The notes below the pieces were generated by a model. That model was not told where the DNA came from. It ran no database searches and worked only from the letters and a program-made list of their open reading frames with translations. A program made the position numbers and the translations under genes. This document shows positions 51,801-63,845 of a DNA stretch of 64,000 nucleotides, piece after piece (the stretch's first letter is position 1; every line of letters starts with the position of its first letter). Where the stretch lies: contig CAJFCJ010000002.1 of NCBI GenBank assembly GCA_904063045.1, forward strand, positions 2,224,161 to 2,288,160. The letters run 5' to 3'. Origin of the DNA: Dimorphilus gyrociliatus (lineage: Eukaryota; Annelida; Polychaeta; Dinophilidae).

Positions 51801-53674
51801 ACAACGTCTAAAAAGAAATGCTATTTGTATAGAAAAATAGTGAAGGTATTTATAAATATAAAAGAATTCTATACAAAAGTAAAGCTTATTTATTATTTTG
51901 CCTAAAATTGAATTGTCTTTAATGTAATACTGTATAAAGAAATTTATCTATTAGAGTCTCTTTCTCTACATTTTCCTGTCTTACCTTACAGATGTTGATT
52001 CATATTGAAATTTTACAGCTACTTCCTCTTCATTATTAGATGTATCTCTTTTATAATAACAATATTGTATAGGTCCATTTATAGACCGTCTAGGTATAGG
52101 ATTTGTAAATAATTCAACTATAAGACAATGTAAATAATCAAAACATTTTGTAAATTTTAAACCAACAATCCTCAATGGTTCCGATGGTCCTATTCATTTA
52201 AAATATAAAAGAGTCAAGTAAATAAAAGATACAAAAGCAAAACAACAAAAACTTATTTACTTACTAGAATTTTTAGTTCTATCTGCGTTTACAGTTGTTT
52301 TATCACTCCAATATCCAATTAAAGTACCATTACGATTAAATGTTCTACATCTCATAGATAATTTGTATATTGTATAAGATAAGAGATGTTTTGCCGTATA
52401 GTTATAATTGTTAAACAATAGAATAACCTTAATTGTACAAATTTTCATACATTTGTTTAAATTATTATAGATTAAGTTGAAATATATTACCTTTTTATCA
52501 GTTTCATCGTATAATGGATGCATTGTTAATTCAAATGCAATGTTATAAGTTATATATCGTTTATGCTGCCATTCAATAATCATGCTATTTGATTGAACGT
52601 CACTAAAGACTATATCTTTCACAGAATTGGGTTTAACTTGAAAGAAAAAGCTATAATTAATATTCATAGGCAATTCTTAAAAAAATGAAAAACTCTCTAA
52701 AAGCTACCTCTGTTAAGATTATGATCAATTTGGAAGTTCTTTGTTTGTGTAATTATTCTTCCATTTTGCTTAGATCCCATTCTTGTTCTAGATATTAGTG
52801 TCATATTGTAATCACTTCGACAATATATTGCATCTTGATATTTGCTGGTAAGAGTACTTTTGTAAAATTTACATTCGAGTTGATGATCTAATATGCAGTA
52901 GGAACGTTTTGACGCTTCTCCGCAATCCCTTTTTTATTATTATCATTAATAAACAAGAGTAAAATATTTAATTTTTATATATTTAATTTACTTTGTTGTT
53001 GTCCATGTTAAGTTAAATAGAGTTGAAGGATAACATGAATTCGGAAGATGTAATTTACAAGTCATACTTTCCCAATTATAATCAATGCATTCTAGAGAAG
53101 ATTCATCAATCAAAAGTCTACAATAAATGCGTATCTTTTTTTTTTTTGAGAAAAATGAATAATTACTAATTTATACTTTAATAATAAAGGTAAAATATGT
53201 AAATACCTGCATTTTTATTAAGTCATTCTCTTGTTCTTTCAATGAACAATATATAAAAATCTGATCCTCCTCTGATATGTTGTCTTTTTTGAAAAATATT
53301 GCAGTTGAATTTAGTATTTCGTAATTAACTGTAACTTTTGTATTGTAATCGGAACTGTCAATAGAGGAAGTTTCTTTAAATACTAATTGTTTTATATAGT
53401 TGTTCGTAAACCTACCGTTTTCGATAATACATTGTCATGTTTGAAGAGGAGTACAATTTTTCAAATTCTGGCTTTAGTGAGCAAGTTACTATTAGAGGTT
53501 CTCCAACAAATAAATCGTTGTTTGCGGTTATTTCTTGAATTGGAATTATTTGCTTTATTAAGGATATGAAACTGATTATGAAAACAGCCACTTACTTATA
53601 ATTCTTGTAGTTCTGATACTTTCTAAGCCAGTTAGTTGAAAAATGATGATAATAAATAAAAAAAGAGTCATCAT
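48862..53674 (-). CDS. gp130/Domeless-like class I cytokine receptor, copy C
   Basis: Start at 53674 with signal peptide MMTLFLFIIIIFQLTG. Ig D1: FVGEPLIVTCSLKPEFEK. D2: LECIDYNWESMTCKLHLP and RDCGEASKRSYC. D3: VKPNSVKDIVFSDVQSNSMI, closing with CRTFNRNGTLIGYWSDKT (box at 52293-52313), very like gp130 D3. D4 starts EPLRIVGLKFTKCFDYL. D5 has SWTYQQKPDKILLIYC and MTDWICIYREN, homologous to ISDWICIFTE of A and B. D6-D8 follow (ITPDISLLDSTEHSLTIIW, ATPEGPPDNITIVNLN, GRPLEAGIVKLRL). TM: VKIVGLTVSATVGILFVVWF (about 49630-49563). The tail exons include HSTPDYPSPALPND and a Tyr/Ser/Cys-rich end; no YxxQ was found. The exon right after the TM is not resolved in frame, so tail structure and stop are tentative. 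Confidence 0.82.
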
Positions 53675-55408
53675 AAATGGCTTGAAGATCTAATACTTTG
53701 ATTTTATTTTTCAGTTGTAGAATAGTTATTTAAGTCTGTTTAAGTTGGATAGAAGAAATATGTATATCGATCGAGAGACACTGAATGACAGAGACAGCGA
53801 GGAAAAGGGAGGGGGAGGATGGGGAGAGAGGAGAGGAAGTATATATATGTACATTACATAAATACAAAGAGAGAGAGAGAGACAGAGAGAGACAGAGAGA
53901 CAGAGAGAAGACATAATATATTCTCTCTTTATGCTATTTCTTATAAAACCTAGAAAACAACCGAATTATACCGCAATATTGCGCGTTAGTTTTAGCATTA
54001 TTGTTCAACTAATAGACATAATCTATAATTATCTAATCTCGAACTAATTATGACAAAATTACTATAATATTTATATGTGAATAGGCAGAGATAAAATGTT
54101 TTTATAAATACTTATACATGTGATAGCAATAATTAAAAATTATAGAAGATGTCAATTGTTAATCTATGGTAAATATAGAATAGTATTTTAGTAAGATATA
54201 TTTTACATTTAATTAATAAATCTAGTGATTAGTATTTTATCATAGATTTTAAAGATGCTTACAATTTAGAAGCGATTAACTTGTGTCTTTTAAAGTTGTC
54301 CAAAATTCTTCTTCAATATATTTATATACAATATATATATATATACACTTATATATATATATATATATAGTGTATATATATATATATATATGCATATATG
54401 TATATTTATATTTAATATTTTTATTAATCTATATTAAAACATCCTTTGTTCAATCTCAAAAGATTGAAAATTACTTGACAATCTAGCACCCAAATGCTTA
54501 TACTCAATATTAATTGAAGCGATTCCTTAGTGCCACCTGGCGGATTGCGAAATTATTTAACTCTGTTTGAGCAAAATCATCTACTTATTATTATGGATAT
54601 TAAAACAAAGTGATATTTTTTTGGCTAGTTAAATGCTCTTTGTTTTTTTATGACGAATAAAGGAGAATAAAGAAAGAAAAAGATACGAAGAAAGGACTAA
54701 GTAATCCATGTACCAAACCTTTTGCTTTGTTTAATAAATATTAATTCAGCTAAAATGAAATTAACACTGTTGTTCATACTTTAACTAATTTAAAGAAAAC
54801 TTTGAAATAATTGAAATATATCGAATCACCATCTTGTATATAAAAGAAAACTTATTAAAATAACAAATGTTGTAACATTTTACACCATTTTATCTGTAGA
54901 TCAAATTTGTGAACGTAACAATATGCCTCTTTTAGTTAAGAGCATTGTTTTATATTACAACATAGATTATTTATATATGTAGTTTATTTATCTATACTTA
55001 AGATTTAACTTTTTAATATGTATTAGAAATTAACATAACAAAATTTAGCCTAGAGTTGTTATTTTTTTCAAGAAAATAGGTCATTATACTAAATGTACAA
55101 TATTTATTTGGGAGAAAGATGTGACAAGGTTAGTTTGCTTACAAAAGTTAAATTTTTTATTGGCATTAAAAAAATATAGTTTTTTTTATATAACTAATAA
55201 CAAAATGAGTGTGTATAAACTGTATACATATATATATTATATATATGTAAGAAAATGTCTAATAACAAAGAAAATAGTCATTAGAAAAGATGATTTGTTC
55301 TCATTCCATTCTATTAATGTTAATTGATATTTACATCCGTTAAAGCACACTTAATTTTTTGCTGAATCTGGCATATTAATAGTAATAAATAGTCTTCCAA
55401 TTATTTAT
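53675..55408. other. Intergenic region with (GA)n and (TA)n tracts and a CTCF-like site
   Basis: A GA-rich tract lies at 53800-53910 and TA runs at 54327-54391. At 54529-54545 (minus strand) the sequence CCGCCAGGTGGCACT matches the CTCF core closely. No coding signal on either strand. Promoter of receptor C is expected near 53700. Confidence 0.5.
54327..54391. repeat. (TA)n repeat
   Basis: Interrupted TA dinucleotide run in intergenic DNA. Confidence 0.85.
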
Positions 55409-57370
55409 TTACTTAAAACATTGACAAGTAAAAAAAAATTGGAAAAATGCTCCAAAAATTGAAGTTAAGGCTAAAAAGCTTCGATTTTCCGCAACTTTCA
55501 TAATTACAAATGTTGAGTTTTTTGTATCGGTATCAAATTCAGTTACACTTGTATTCAATTTGTTGTCTTCCGGTGGAGAAGTCATAACGAAGGAGGTTGT
55601 TGATACTGTAGATGTTGTTATTCTATTATATTTGTATCGGAACGAAAACAACTTATTTGACAAAACTTTTGAACAATCTAGATCTTTGGTTAAGTAGAAT
55701 TTGTAGTGATCTGAATCTTTATTCATTTTAGGGACGCAAAAAGACCTCATATTTACTTGTTTCTCTCTCTTGGCACTAATTAATTGCATACTGTCAGAAT
55801 TATTATCCATTATAAAGGAACCATAACAATTGTAATATGTAGAAACTTTAAAAGTACAATTTCTATCGGTATTAAGTAGCACCCGTTGTTTTTTAAATAC
55901 GACTCTAATTGGACAAGTCTCCGCTTTATTTGAAGAGTATTTTTCAACAACCCACTCTTTAGCTCTTCTAATATGCTTTGGAAATTTACAATTAACTCTT
56001 TCAATACTAGAGACATTCTTGAAAAACGGTTGGAGTGAGCCTCTTCTTAGTATGCCTTTATCGAACTTTCTTGATCTACAGTACAAACCACAATCGTTTT
56101 CTGAACAGGAAGCAGAACTATTTCCATCTTTATAAAGTAGAGATATGTCCCTAGGTTCTCCCATTTTCATAAGTAAAGTCTCATCAGAATTCTTACGAAA
56201 TGTTATACAAGTATATTTAGGCCCGCAACCATTCTTCTTTAAATTGACAACAAAATATTGCTTGGTATTCGGATCCGATCCTGATTTAATTGAGCTATGT
56301 CGAAATTGAACGCAATCAAATTTATCTCCGGTGTCTGTTATTATCGAAGATTCATTTATAGAAACTGAATAATTGTTTACAGTCCAATTTCCAATTAAAC
56401 TGCTATGAAAAAAATCTAGACGTGGATTCAACCTTTCACATATTCCACATTTACTAGGACATTTAGTCTTTCTCTTTGCGCATATTAAATCATCCGTTTG
56501 ACAGACTCTGAAAGTATCCATACAAAGGTCATAATTATTTATAACGTACGAATCCCTTTGCATACTAAATTCTATAGCGTCCATAGATTTTGGCTTCTTT
56601 TCGAGGGTTTCTTCAAAGTGTCTAGATATAATAAGAGAATGAGTATACCCAAACTCTTTGTACAAAGGATTAGGATCAGTTCTTATTAGCCAATATTTAT
56701 TATCTGTATATCCGGCCAATTCTGCTACTGTGAACATATAACCTTTTTCCATCCATGATATTCTACAGAAAAAGCGCATACTACTAAAGAAATAATAAGA
56801 GGGAAGGCATGTAAGTTCGTATGGTACAATATAGAGACCAGCATGAGTATAACATTCAGAATTTATAGATGATGCAATATCTTCTTTCATGCATTGTTTG
56901 CTGCTATCTAAATGTCTCAATCTGGCTTTAAATCCACCTTCTGCAATATCAGAGCACGGTTTTCGTTGAGAAGATTCAATTCCTATCTTATCAATAAATA
57001 GCATATTTTCCTTTGTAAGCTTATTACAATCGCGACCGGAACTTCGTCTCATTGCAACGGAACTTAACTTGTAATAGTTATAACAGTATTCTTTTTGGTT
57101 CGATTTTTTGACTAGTTGAAGTGTTACGGATTGATCGTCCGCCGATATAATTTTCTTGCATTTGTATTTATTTGACCAAGCAGAAAAATCTCCGAAATGA
57201 CGTTCATCTAAGTGACTTGAAGAAAACTTCAATTCAAGTTTCCTCGTTCTAAAACCGTTGATCAAATTACCACACCATGTTTTATTAACAAGCCAATCAG
57301 CCGAAACGGAAAGCGAACATCCTTGAGTAATCGTAGTTAGGCAGGAGATAACTAGGAAGAACGCATACAT
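55409..57370 (-). CDS. Intronless secreted or surface-anchored cysteine-rich protein, unknown function
   Basis: One uninterrupted frame of 653 aa, unlike the intron-rich neighbours. The ATG at 57370 starts a signal peptide (MYAFFLVISCLTTITQG); an in-frame GTG just before it is ignored. Many Cys occur in recurring blocks, each centred on a Trp/Tyr-containing strand pattern (ADWLVNKTWCGNLINGFR; SLIGNWTVNNYSVSINESS; AKEWVVEKYSSN), which suggests three to four repeats of one beta-rich domain. Several N-glycosylation sequons are present. A Cys-rich mini-motif CPSKCGICERL lies near the middle. A Thr/Ser-rich stalk precedes a C-terminal hydrophobic stretch (FLALTSIFGAFFQFFFTC), consistent with a GPI signal. 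It may belong to the metazoan DUF7042-7045 group; this is from general appearance only. Confidence 0.75.
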   Translation of the reverse strand: MYAFFLVISCLTTITQGCSLSVSADWLVNKTWCGNLINGFRTRKLELKFSSSHLDERHFGDFSAWSNKYKCKKIISADDQSVTLQLVKKSNQKEYCYNYYKLSSVAMRRSSGRDCNKLTKENMLFIDKIGIESSQRKPCSDIAEGGFKARLRHLDSSKQCMKEDIASSINSECYTHAGLYIVPYELTCLPSYYFFSSMRFFCRISWMEKGYMFTVAELAGYTDNKYWLIRTDPNPLYKEFGYTHSLIISRHFEETLEKKPKSMDAIEFSMQRDSYVINNYDLCMDTFRVCQTDDLICAKRKTKCPSKCGICERLNPRLDFFHSSLIGNWTVNNYSVSINESSIITDTGDKFDCVQFRHSSIKSGSDPNTKQYFVVNLKKNGCGPKYTCITFRKNSDETLLMKMGEPRDISLLYKDGNSSASCSENDCGLYCRSRKFDKGILRRGSLQPFFKNVSSIERVNCKFPKHIRRAKEWVVEKYSSNKAETCPIRVVFKKQRVLLNTDRNCTFKVSTYYNCYGSFIMDNNSDSMQLISAKREKQVNMRSFCVPKMNKDSDHYKFYLTKDLDCSKVLSNKLFSFRYKYNRITTSTVSTTSFVMTSPPEDNKLNTSVTEFDTDTKNSTFVIMKVAENRSFLALTSIFGAFFQFFFTCQCFK

Positions 57371-59586
57371 CACTCCTTTCCTTTATTTAACGACGGAGGT
57401 AGGATTGCAACTGCAATAAATATAGTTTTCTATTAATACAAATACTGCAAATAAATAATTATACGTAATGGCATATTATTTATACAAAATAAAAACATTG
57501 ATTAATAAACACCAACAAGAATATTGGATTGATAAAATAAAATATGAAAAACTTACTCTCCGGTCTTAGCTATACATTTAAACTACTAATTAAAAAAAAA
57601 TAGTATAATATTGATATATCAACTGCCATCTATCGGTAAATCTTAGAATAGTGTATATCATTTACTGTTTTCAAGTACAAATCGACAATATTTACCGCAA
57701 AAGTATAAATTTAAATGGAAAAACAATAAAATATATAAAAAAAAGAACAAGTAGTTGCTGGCAATTGTTTATAAAGGTACTAAATACTTTAAAGTATTCT
57801 TACTTTACGAAACAAAAGCCTCTAATATTGGCTATAAATAATGGTTTTTCTTTCATTATTCTTTTTATTGTGGATAAGATTCATTGATATACTTGCGCAA
57901 ATCGCCATTTTCCTTTTTAAATAGTTAACCTGATACACATAAAAGGAGTATAGTCTAACCCCTTACTTTGTCTTTCTATCTGTCTCTCTATCTCTCTTCT
58001 TTTACTACCCCTCAGTCTTCTACGCTTCTCACTTTCAATATATCTTGCATAAGATACACGTAGGTTAACGATAGATTTAAATAATGTTTATTTTTTTTTA
58101 AGGCGGAACGCTTAATTAAAAATAGTCATTATTATAATTTCCTTTTAGTTTTCTATACATAAAAAGAGTATGGATAAAAAGGGAGAAAGAACAGAGTATA
58201 AATGAAAAGAAATTGTCAATTAAAATAGCGTTAAAACTATAATTTGAGCAGTTTTATTACTTATAAGTACAATTTAACTATAAACTCCTTCCCGTTCTAT
58301 GTGATGGGAGCGTGACTAGAATATAAATAATTCATCAATTTAACTACATTTATACAGCTAATATAACGAAGAAAAAAGATAGACTGAGTATGTGTGTGTT
58401 CAGTAACTCTAAGTAAGGAGAGGGATAGACGGGAGAAAGATTTAGGTGGGAAAAAACACGTTAGAAATAAATTCTTCAAATGTTTAGAGGATACTGTAGT
58501 ATCGTTGACGAGAGGTAAATATTTCTTAGACGGTATTTTTCAATATCAATTACTGCTTTTCCTTTAGGGCTCTTGTAAAAGCTCTAGGCACACCGGCTGA
58601 GAGTATACATTAAAAGGATTAAGTATTATACAGGGGTCGAAAGGCGAGAAGGTAAGTGGTAAAGTTTTCTAGAGACGGATTATTCAGATAAAAAAGAAAT
58701 AAGAAGGGATAATTCTACTCGACAAGACGATGGACTGTTATTCTGTACATTATCCCCGTTTGCCCAAGGCAAATACGAAAACGAAAGCGGATTTGTTGGT
58801 AAAATGTGCAAATCTGTAAAATAAATTAAAAGGATCGTTACTAACCGTTGGTCTAGTCTTGATATAGCCTCAATTCATTTAAAAAAAAGAAAAGGGAAGA
58901 GAGAGAAAGCTATAACGTATGAGAAGAGAGAGAGAGGTGGGGGGGTGAGAGAAGGGGTGAGGATAAAGTTAGGGAAATCGACAAGGTAAATAGACAGAAT
59001 ATAGAGCATGTTCTAAAAATATATTCCTATATACACTTTATATAATCCAAGTTAATACTTCTTCATATAACTTAAAAACTGTTTCAAGTAATATTCATAC
59101 ACATATAACGTTTGAAAACAAAATCTCTTCTCTCAAATTTCAACGAAACAAGAAGTCCATTATTACATTATCTTTATCTAACCTTTAGAAAATCTAGACG
59201 ATGGATCTTATTTTTCCCCAAATATTCAGCCAAGGCACGAATACACTTACATTACAAGCTGACATATAAATATACTGTATATTACAGAACTTTTATAAGT
59301 ATACATTAGATTTATATTGTACATCTTATTTATGTTTTACTGTTTAGAATTGAAAAGACAGATTTACCGGTACTTTGATTAAAAACCCAAGGTCCGTTAA
59401 TAGTATTTTTCTCTTCGTTTCTCAAATTTCTGAATTCTTTCTTTTCAGTCTTTTGTTTAGTAATTCTTCAAGGCTTCCTGTCATTCCATATTAATAGTTG
59501 ACCGTGAGCAAAACCTTTGACTGACTAAAACGAAATTTGGTTTAATCACTTTTGCAGGCGAGAAAGAGAGCGGGAGTTAGAGAGGT

Positions 59587-59587
<1 letters not shown>

Positions 59588-59619
<32 letters not shown>

Positions 59620-59647
59620 TGTGTGTGTGAGAGAGAGAAAGAGACAA

Positions 59648-59679
<32 letters not shown>
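59588..59679. repeat. (GA)n microsatellite cluster
   Basis: Two GA runs separated by a short GTGTGT stretch. Translated frames across it are Ser/Leu or Arg/Glu repeats and are artefacts. Confidence 0.9.
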
Positions 59680-59682
<3 letters not shown>

Positions 59683-61681
59683 TCGAATAGCGAAGGGGAG
59701 ATAATTCTATACATAAACTTATCGGCCAAGTTGATTGGCTTTGAGATTTTTGTTGAAATTTTTTTAAAAAGGTTGAAGCGAAGAGGTTGTAAAACGGTCT
59801 TATCTGATTTAGATAGCGGCTCAAACATTTACTTTCTTATGTTCTTTGAAGAGTGTTAAACCTAATTAGAAAAAAAAAATTCGATTCTCAAAGGTTTCTT
59901 CTTCAAAAATAAATAAGTTAGGGAAATGATATAAAGGTCTTTTTTAAATCTATAGTTTCTATATTTATAGACTAGAGAGAGAGCGAGAGAGAGAGAGAGA
60001 GAGAGACAGAGTGTGTGTATGTGTATGTGGAGTATGTATTCTGTCTTCGGTAAATAGGAAAGGAAAGTAAAGAGAGGCAGAGAAGACATTAGAATTGTTC
60101 AGAGCAAAGATAGTATCGTTTTTAATATAGCTACTGTTGTCAGCTAATGATCCATACAGAACGCGCTTCAGTTGAATAATTTATTATCTATACGAATTTA
60201 CGGCTTTTTTTTTTGCAGGACACTACTCGTTTATTATGCTAATAATCCCTACTCTTCAATAAAGAGAATCGGACTTAATGCTGCTCATATATTCTAATAA
60301 AATAAATTGTTTTGTCCAAATCTGACCTCATATGTTGGGAGGCCAAATGAATATAATCATAGACTAGCTAATATGTTAGGTAGTTATTCGCTTTTCTACT
60401 TATAGTCTTGCTTTTAACAATTGTGACCCTTTGGCCTTGCTGTCATTCTTCATAACTGACTTTAGCCTTAGCCAAAATAAGTATTCAATTTAGGTAAAAA
60501 GTAACCTAAAATATACTTCAAACGGATATGAAAAGAAAGAGCTCATTTCCTTTTTATACATATAAAAAAAAGAATAATAAATAACTTAGCATCAAGGGAT
60601 GCTTGCGGATCAACTGGACCTTTTTATGCTTTGGACACAAAGGAATTTATAATAATGAGTTGTTTCTGATAATAGGAGAAGATGTTAGAATAATTAGATG
60701 ATTGTACAATCGATAGCCAATACTATCTGCTATAATATGATATATTCTTTCATGGGACCTATCAAGAAAACATGTTGTTGTTCCTTTATATACAAAGTAA
60801 ATAGTGTTAGAGAGTCTAAGTCGTCTTAGAGTTTAACATATTTCGCTTATGGATCACTATTAAAGGAATGTTTATTATAAAACCGCTAAAAAAACACTAG
60901 AGATTGAATGATTATAGAATCAGCTAGATATTCAAAATAAATCTATTTTTAAATCGTATGATTCAGAATGAGAAAGAAGAGAGAAAAAGAAGGGAAAAAT
61001 TACTTTACTTTTATCCCTATTTTTTTCTCTAATAGTATCTAAAGTTAGTGATTATAGTTAGGGGCGAAAGTAGATAATTTCCTTTGACCCCCTCCAGCTC
61101 CGCAATGGGATTAATTAACAAACGTTGGAAGAAATAAGAGGCAAAATCTTTTTTCGCCTACAATTTTTCCTATGCAAACAAAGACTACCTCTTACAAACG
61201 TGAAAAACAAACGTACTGCTCGTTTATGAATAAAAAATAACATACCCTCTCAAAAATGCCGTTCATTTAGACTAGAAAGATGCTGAGGATAAGATTTCGA
61301 CAAGTAATCGCGAAAAATTACAGCGATTTGTCCGATTCCCAGTCAGCAAATAACAAACAATAACCGGTAGCAGACGACAATGCAAAACTATACATTTTAG
61401 TAAGATGGCGCCCAAGTCGCTCAGTTCATACTAACAGATGTCGCTAGTAGTCAAAATAAGTCGGAGATTGCATGAATATTTTCATTTTTTACAAGTTTCA
61501 ATCAAGTTTAAGCAGGTGTTTGAATTTTTTTAATAAGTCATAAATGAGTGGCAAAAGTTTTCCAAGACAATTAAATAAAACAATCTGAATGCTTCTAGAC
61601 GCCTACACAGCATGTAAAAAATAGGATAAGAAGTTTTTATCATTTTTACATTCGACGATAATTTAGATCCTTAGCGCCGTC

Positions 61682-61689
61682 TGACGTCA
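61682..61689. promoter_or_regulatory. Consensus CRE TGACGTCA upstream of the GPCR gene
   Basis: Full palindromic CREB/ATF site 141 bp before the GPCR start codon. It is followed by an inverted CCAAT (ATTGG, 61700-61704) and a direct CCAAT (61716-61720). The cluster looks like a proximal promoter. Confidence 0.5.
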
Positions 61690-61829
61690 AACAACGGCTA
61701 TTGGTGTGCATTTAACCAATCACCTACTCATACATTCTCATACTCGTATACCAGTCTGGGATTACGGACCGGCTAAAACGTTTAAGTTTTATTCAAGAGT
61801 AGAGTGTACAATAATTCAGAAGAGGAAGA

Positions 61830-62951
61830 ATGGATCCGAACCTAACAGATATTAGAAATTATACAGAGCGTGATTACATCTGCGAGCAAAACATACGCAA
61901 TAACTATAGCCAAGCAGCTATAACCTTGTGGATTACGATGATCATCTTCATTGTAGGCCTATTGGGTAATCTGATGAACGTGATCGTCTTCTCTTCGAAG
62001 GATATGTGCAAAATTTCGTCCAACAATTACCTCCTTTTCTTAGCCATTAGTGATTCAGCTTATCTCGTATCGGCTCTCGTGCGTACGTTACCTTATTTAC
62101 GTTGTTTGTACTTTATAAACGCCTCTTTTGATTTCCATCATCGGTCGAGAGCTGCATGTAAATTATTACAGTATTTTCTCGATTTGACTGCCGACTATTC
62201 GTCTCTTCTAGTGCTGAGCTTTACTGCGGAGAGGTAGGAATTTCCTCATCTTTTAACACTATTGGTTAAGTTGTTTAATTATTTTTTTAATTTTCATACC
62301 ACGTTCTTCTCCCATAACTAACAAAATACAGAAAAAGAGAGTTTATTTATTTTTCCTCCCTCCACTCCATACTCCCCCTATTTATTAATGGAAAACTATC
62401 TATCTCTACTTTACTTTTCATCAATCCTCCGCCCTTTCCCCCATCTTTGAAAGAAACAGAAAGATAGAAAGAAGAAAAAGGAAATAACTTTAAAAAAAGT
62501 TTTAATTTTGGAAAAAAAAGACAAGAAATAACCGTTTTTTTTCTTTATTCAAACTATAAAAAATATAAAATCTATAATAAAAAAAAATCCCTCCATTCCC
62601 GACAAAAACTGGGAGAAAAAAGTTATGGGAAGAGAACATATTTGGAATGAAAATAAGAAAGAGTATTTAAGCGATTTTTTTTCTCTTTTTTTGTATATTC
62701 AGGTATTTAAAAAAAGGAGAGAAAAGATAGAAAGAAAAAGAGAGAAAATTAACTAATGCATTTTTATAATCCAAATTTATTATCGTAAAATTCAATTATT
62801 TAATGAATGTTTTTCTACTTTTAACTGTCTGTTCAAGTTCTATAGTTAATGAATAAATTACTTTTTTTATAGAGTATTTTAACTTAGAGAGAGAAGAAGG
62901 GAGGGAGGGGGGGAGAGAGACATTGATAGATAGTTATATTGGGATAGACAT

Positions 62952-63001
<50 letters not shown>

Positions 63002-63845
63002 GTAGAATAGAAAAAAATTCTTTTTTTTTTAAAAAACCGCAAATGGCCTTGGAAAAATATCCTTTATAGAATAATCCATCTGGTTTTAATATTTCTTTTT
63101 TTTTATCATTTTCAGATTTATGGCCTGCTACTTTCCAATAAAATTTAAAGATTTATGTACACCTTTAAGAGCCAAATATCTTTGTACAGCACTCCTTTTG
63201 GTTATTGGCCCAACTATAATTTATCCAAACTTTTCATATATTGGTTTAACTGATGTACCAAATGCAACTCAAACCGTTTGTACAATTGGCATCGACTCAC
63301 GTGAAGCTCATAAAAAATGGTATTTAGCGGAAATTTTAATTTTCCGGGTAGTACCGATTATCTTTGTTGCTGCTATCAACGTTTGTATAATAATCAAAGT
63401 GAAGGGGTTGAAAGATGAGAAGAATAAACGAAAAAGATGTAGGGAAAAGGTTCTAGATAAGACAGATAAGGCCAGTGGCTCTGGAAAGAAAAATAAAGTT
63501 AAAGAAGAAAGTGCAACTCAATTGACCATTATGCTCACGGTCGTGTCAACATCCTACGTCATAACATATCTACCAGATTTAGGCTTATTTATATCTGAAG
63601 GTATTTTAGCAAAATTGTACGAACCAAAGGATATTCCCTCTGTCACCATGGAACGTTTAATTATCGCCGACAATGCTATCCGACCGCTCTATATTCTCGG
63701 ATTTTCCATCAACTTCTTCCTCTACACCGTTTCCGGTGACGCCTTCCGACAACAACTCAAAAAAATACTATACCGGTATTTTAAAAGTGATAGAGGTCAT
63801 CCTCACTACGAAAGAGCGGCTATAAATGGCCACACGGAAATTTGA
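61830..63845 (+). CDS. Class A G-protein-coupled receptor, neuropeptide-receptor type
   Basis: Seven-helix receptor, probably for a neuropeptide. Two exons: 61830-62234 and 63116-63845, joined within an Arg codon (AG|A). The N-terminus is short with sequons NLT, NYT and NYS. TM1 contains the GN motif (GLLGNLMNVIVF), TM2 has LFLAISDSAYL, and Cys at the top of TM3 is in RAACKLLQYFLDL. The TM3 end is SFTAERFMACYFPIK, so ERF replaces DRY, and the intron cuts exactly here. TM6 is MLTVVSTSYVITYLPDLG. TM7 ends SINFFLYTVSGDAFRQQL, with no NPxxY but the SxNFFLY form seen in FMRFamide-like receptors. The third intracellular loop is Lys-rich. The ligand cannot be deduced. Confidence 0.9.
62948..63001. 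repeat. (TA)n-(GA)n compound microsatellite in the GPCR intron
   Basis: A TA run followed directly by a GA run, in an 881-bp intron otherwise made of A-rich and purine-rich sequence. Confidence 0.9.

Larger units (their letters stand above)
57371..61829. other. Large intergenic region with GA-rich microsatellites, upstream of the GPCR gene
   Basis: About 4.5 kb with no supported gene. CTCF-like GATAGATGGCAG is on the minus strand at about 57624-57635, and AAGATGGCGCCC is at 61402-61413. Purine-rich GA tracts fill 58885-58960, 59575-59690 and 59970-60012. A promoter-like block with CRE and CCAAT boxes occupies 61680-61720. Confidence 0.5.

Noticed and set aside
58730-58819. 29-codon frame MDCYSVHYPRLPKANTK...
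   Set aside because: Short, isolated, no splice partners and no recognisable homology.
59546-60089. Several open frames of Ser/Leu or Arg/Glu repeats
   Set aside because: They are translations of (GA)n and (GT)n microsatellites.
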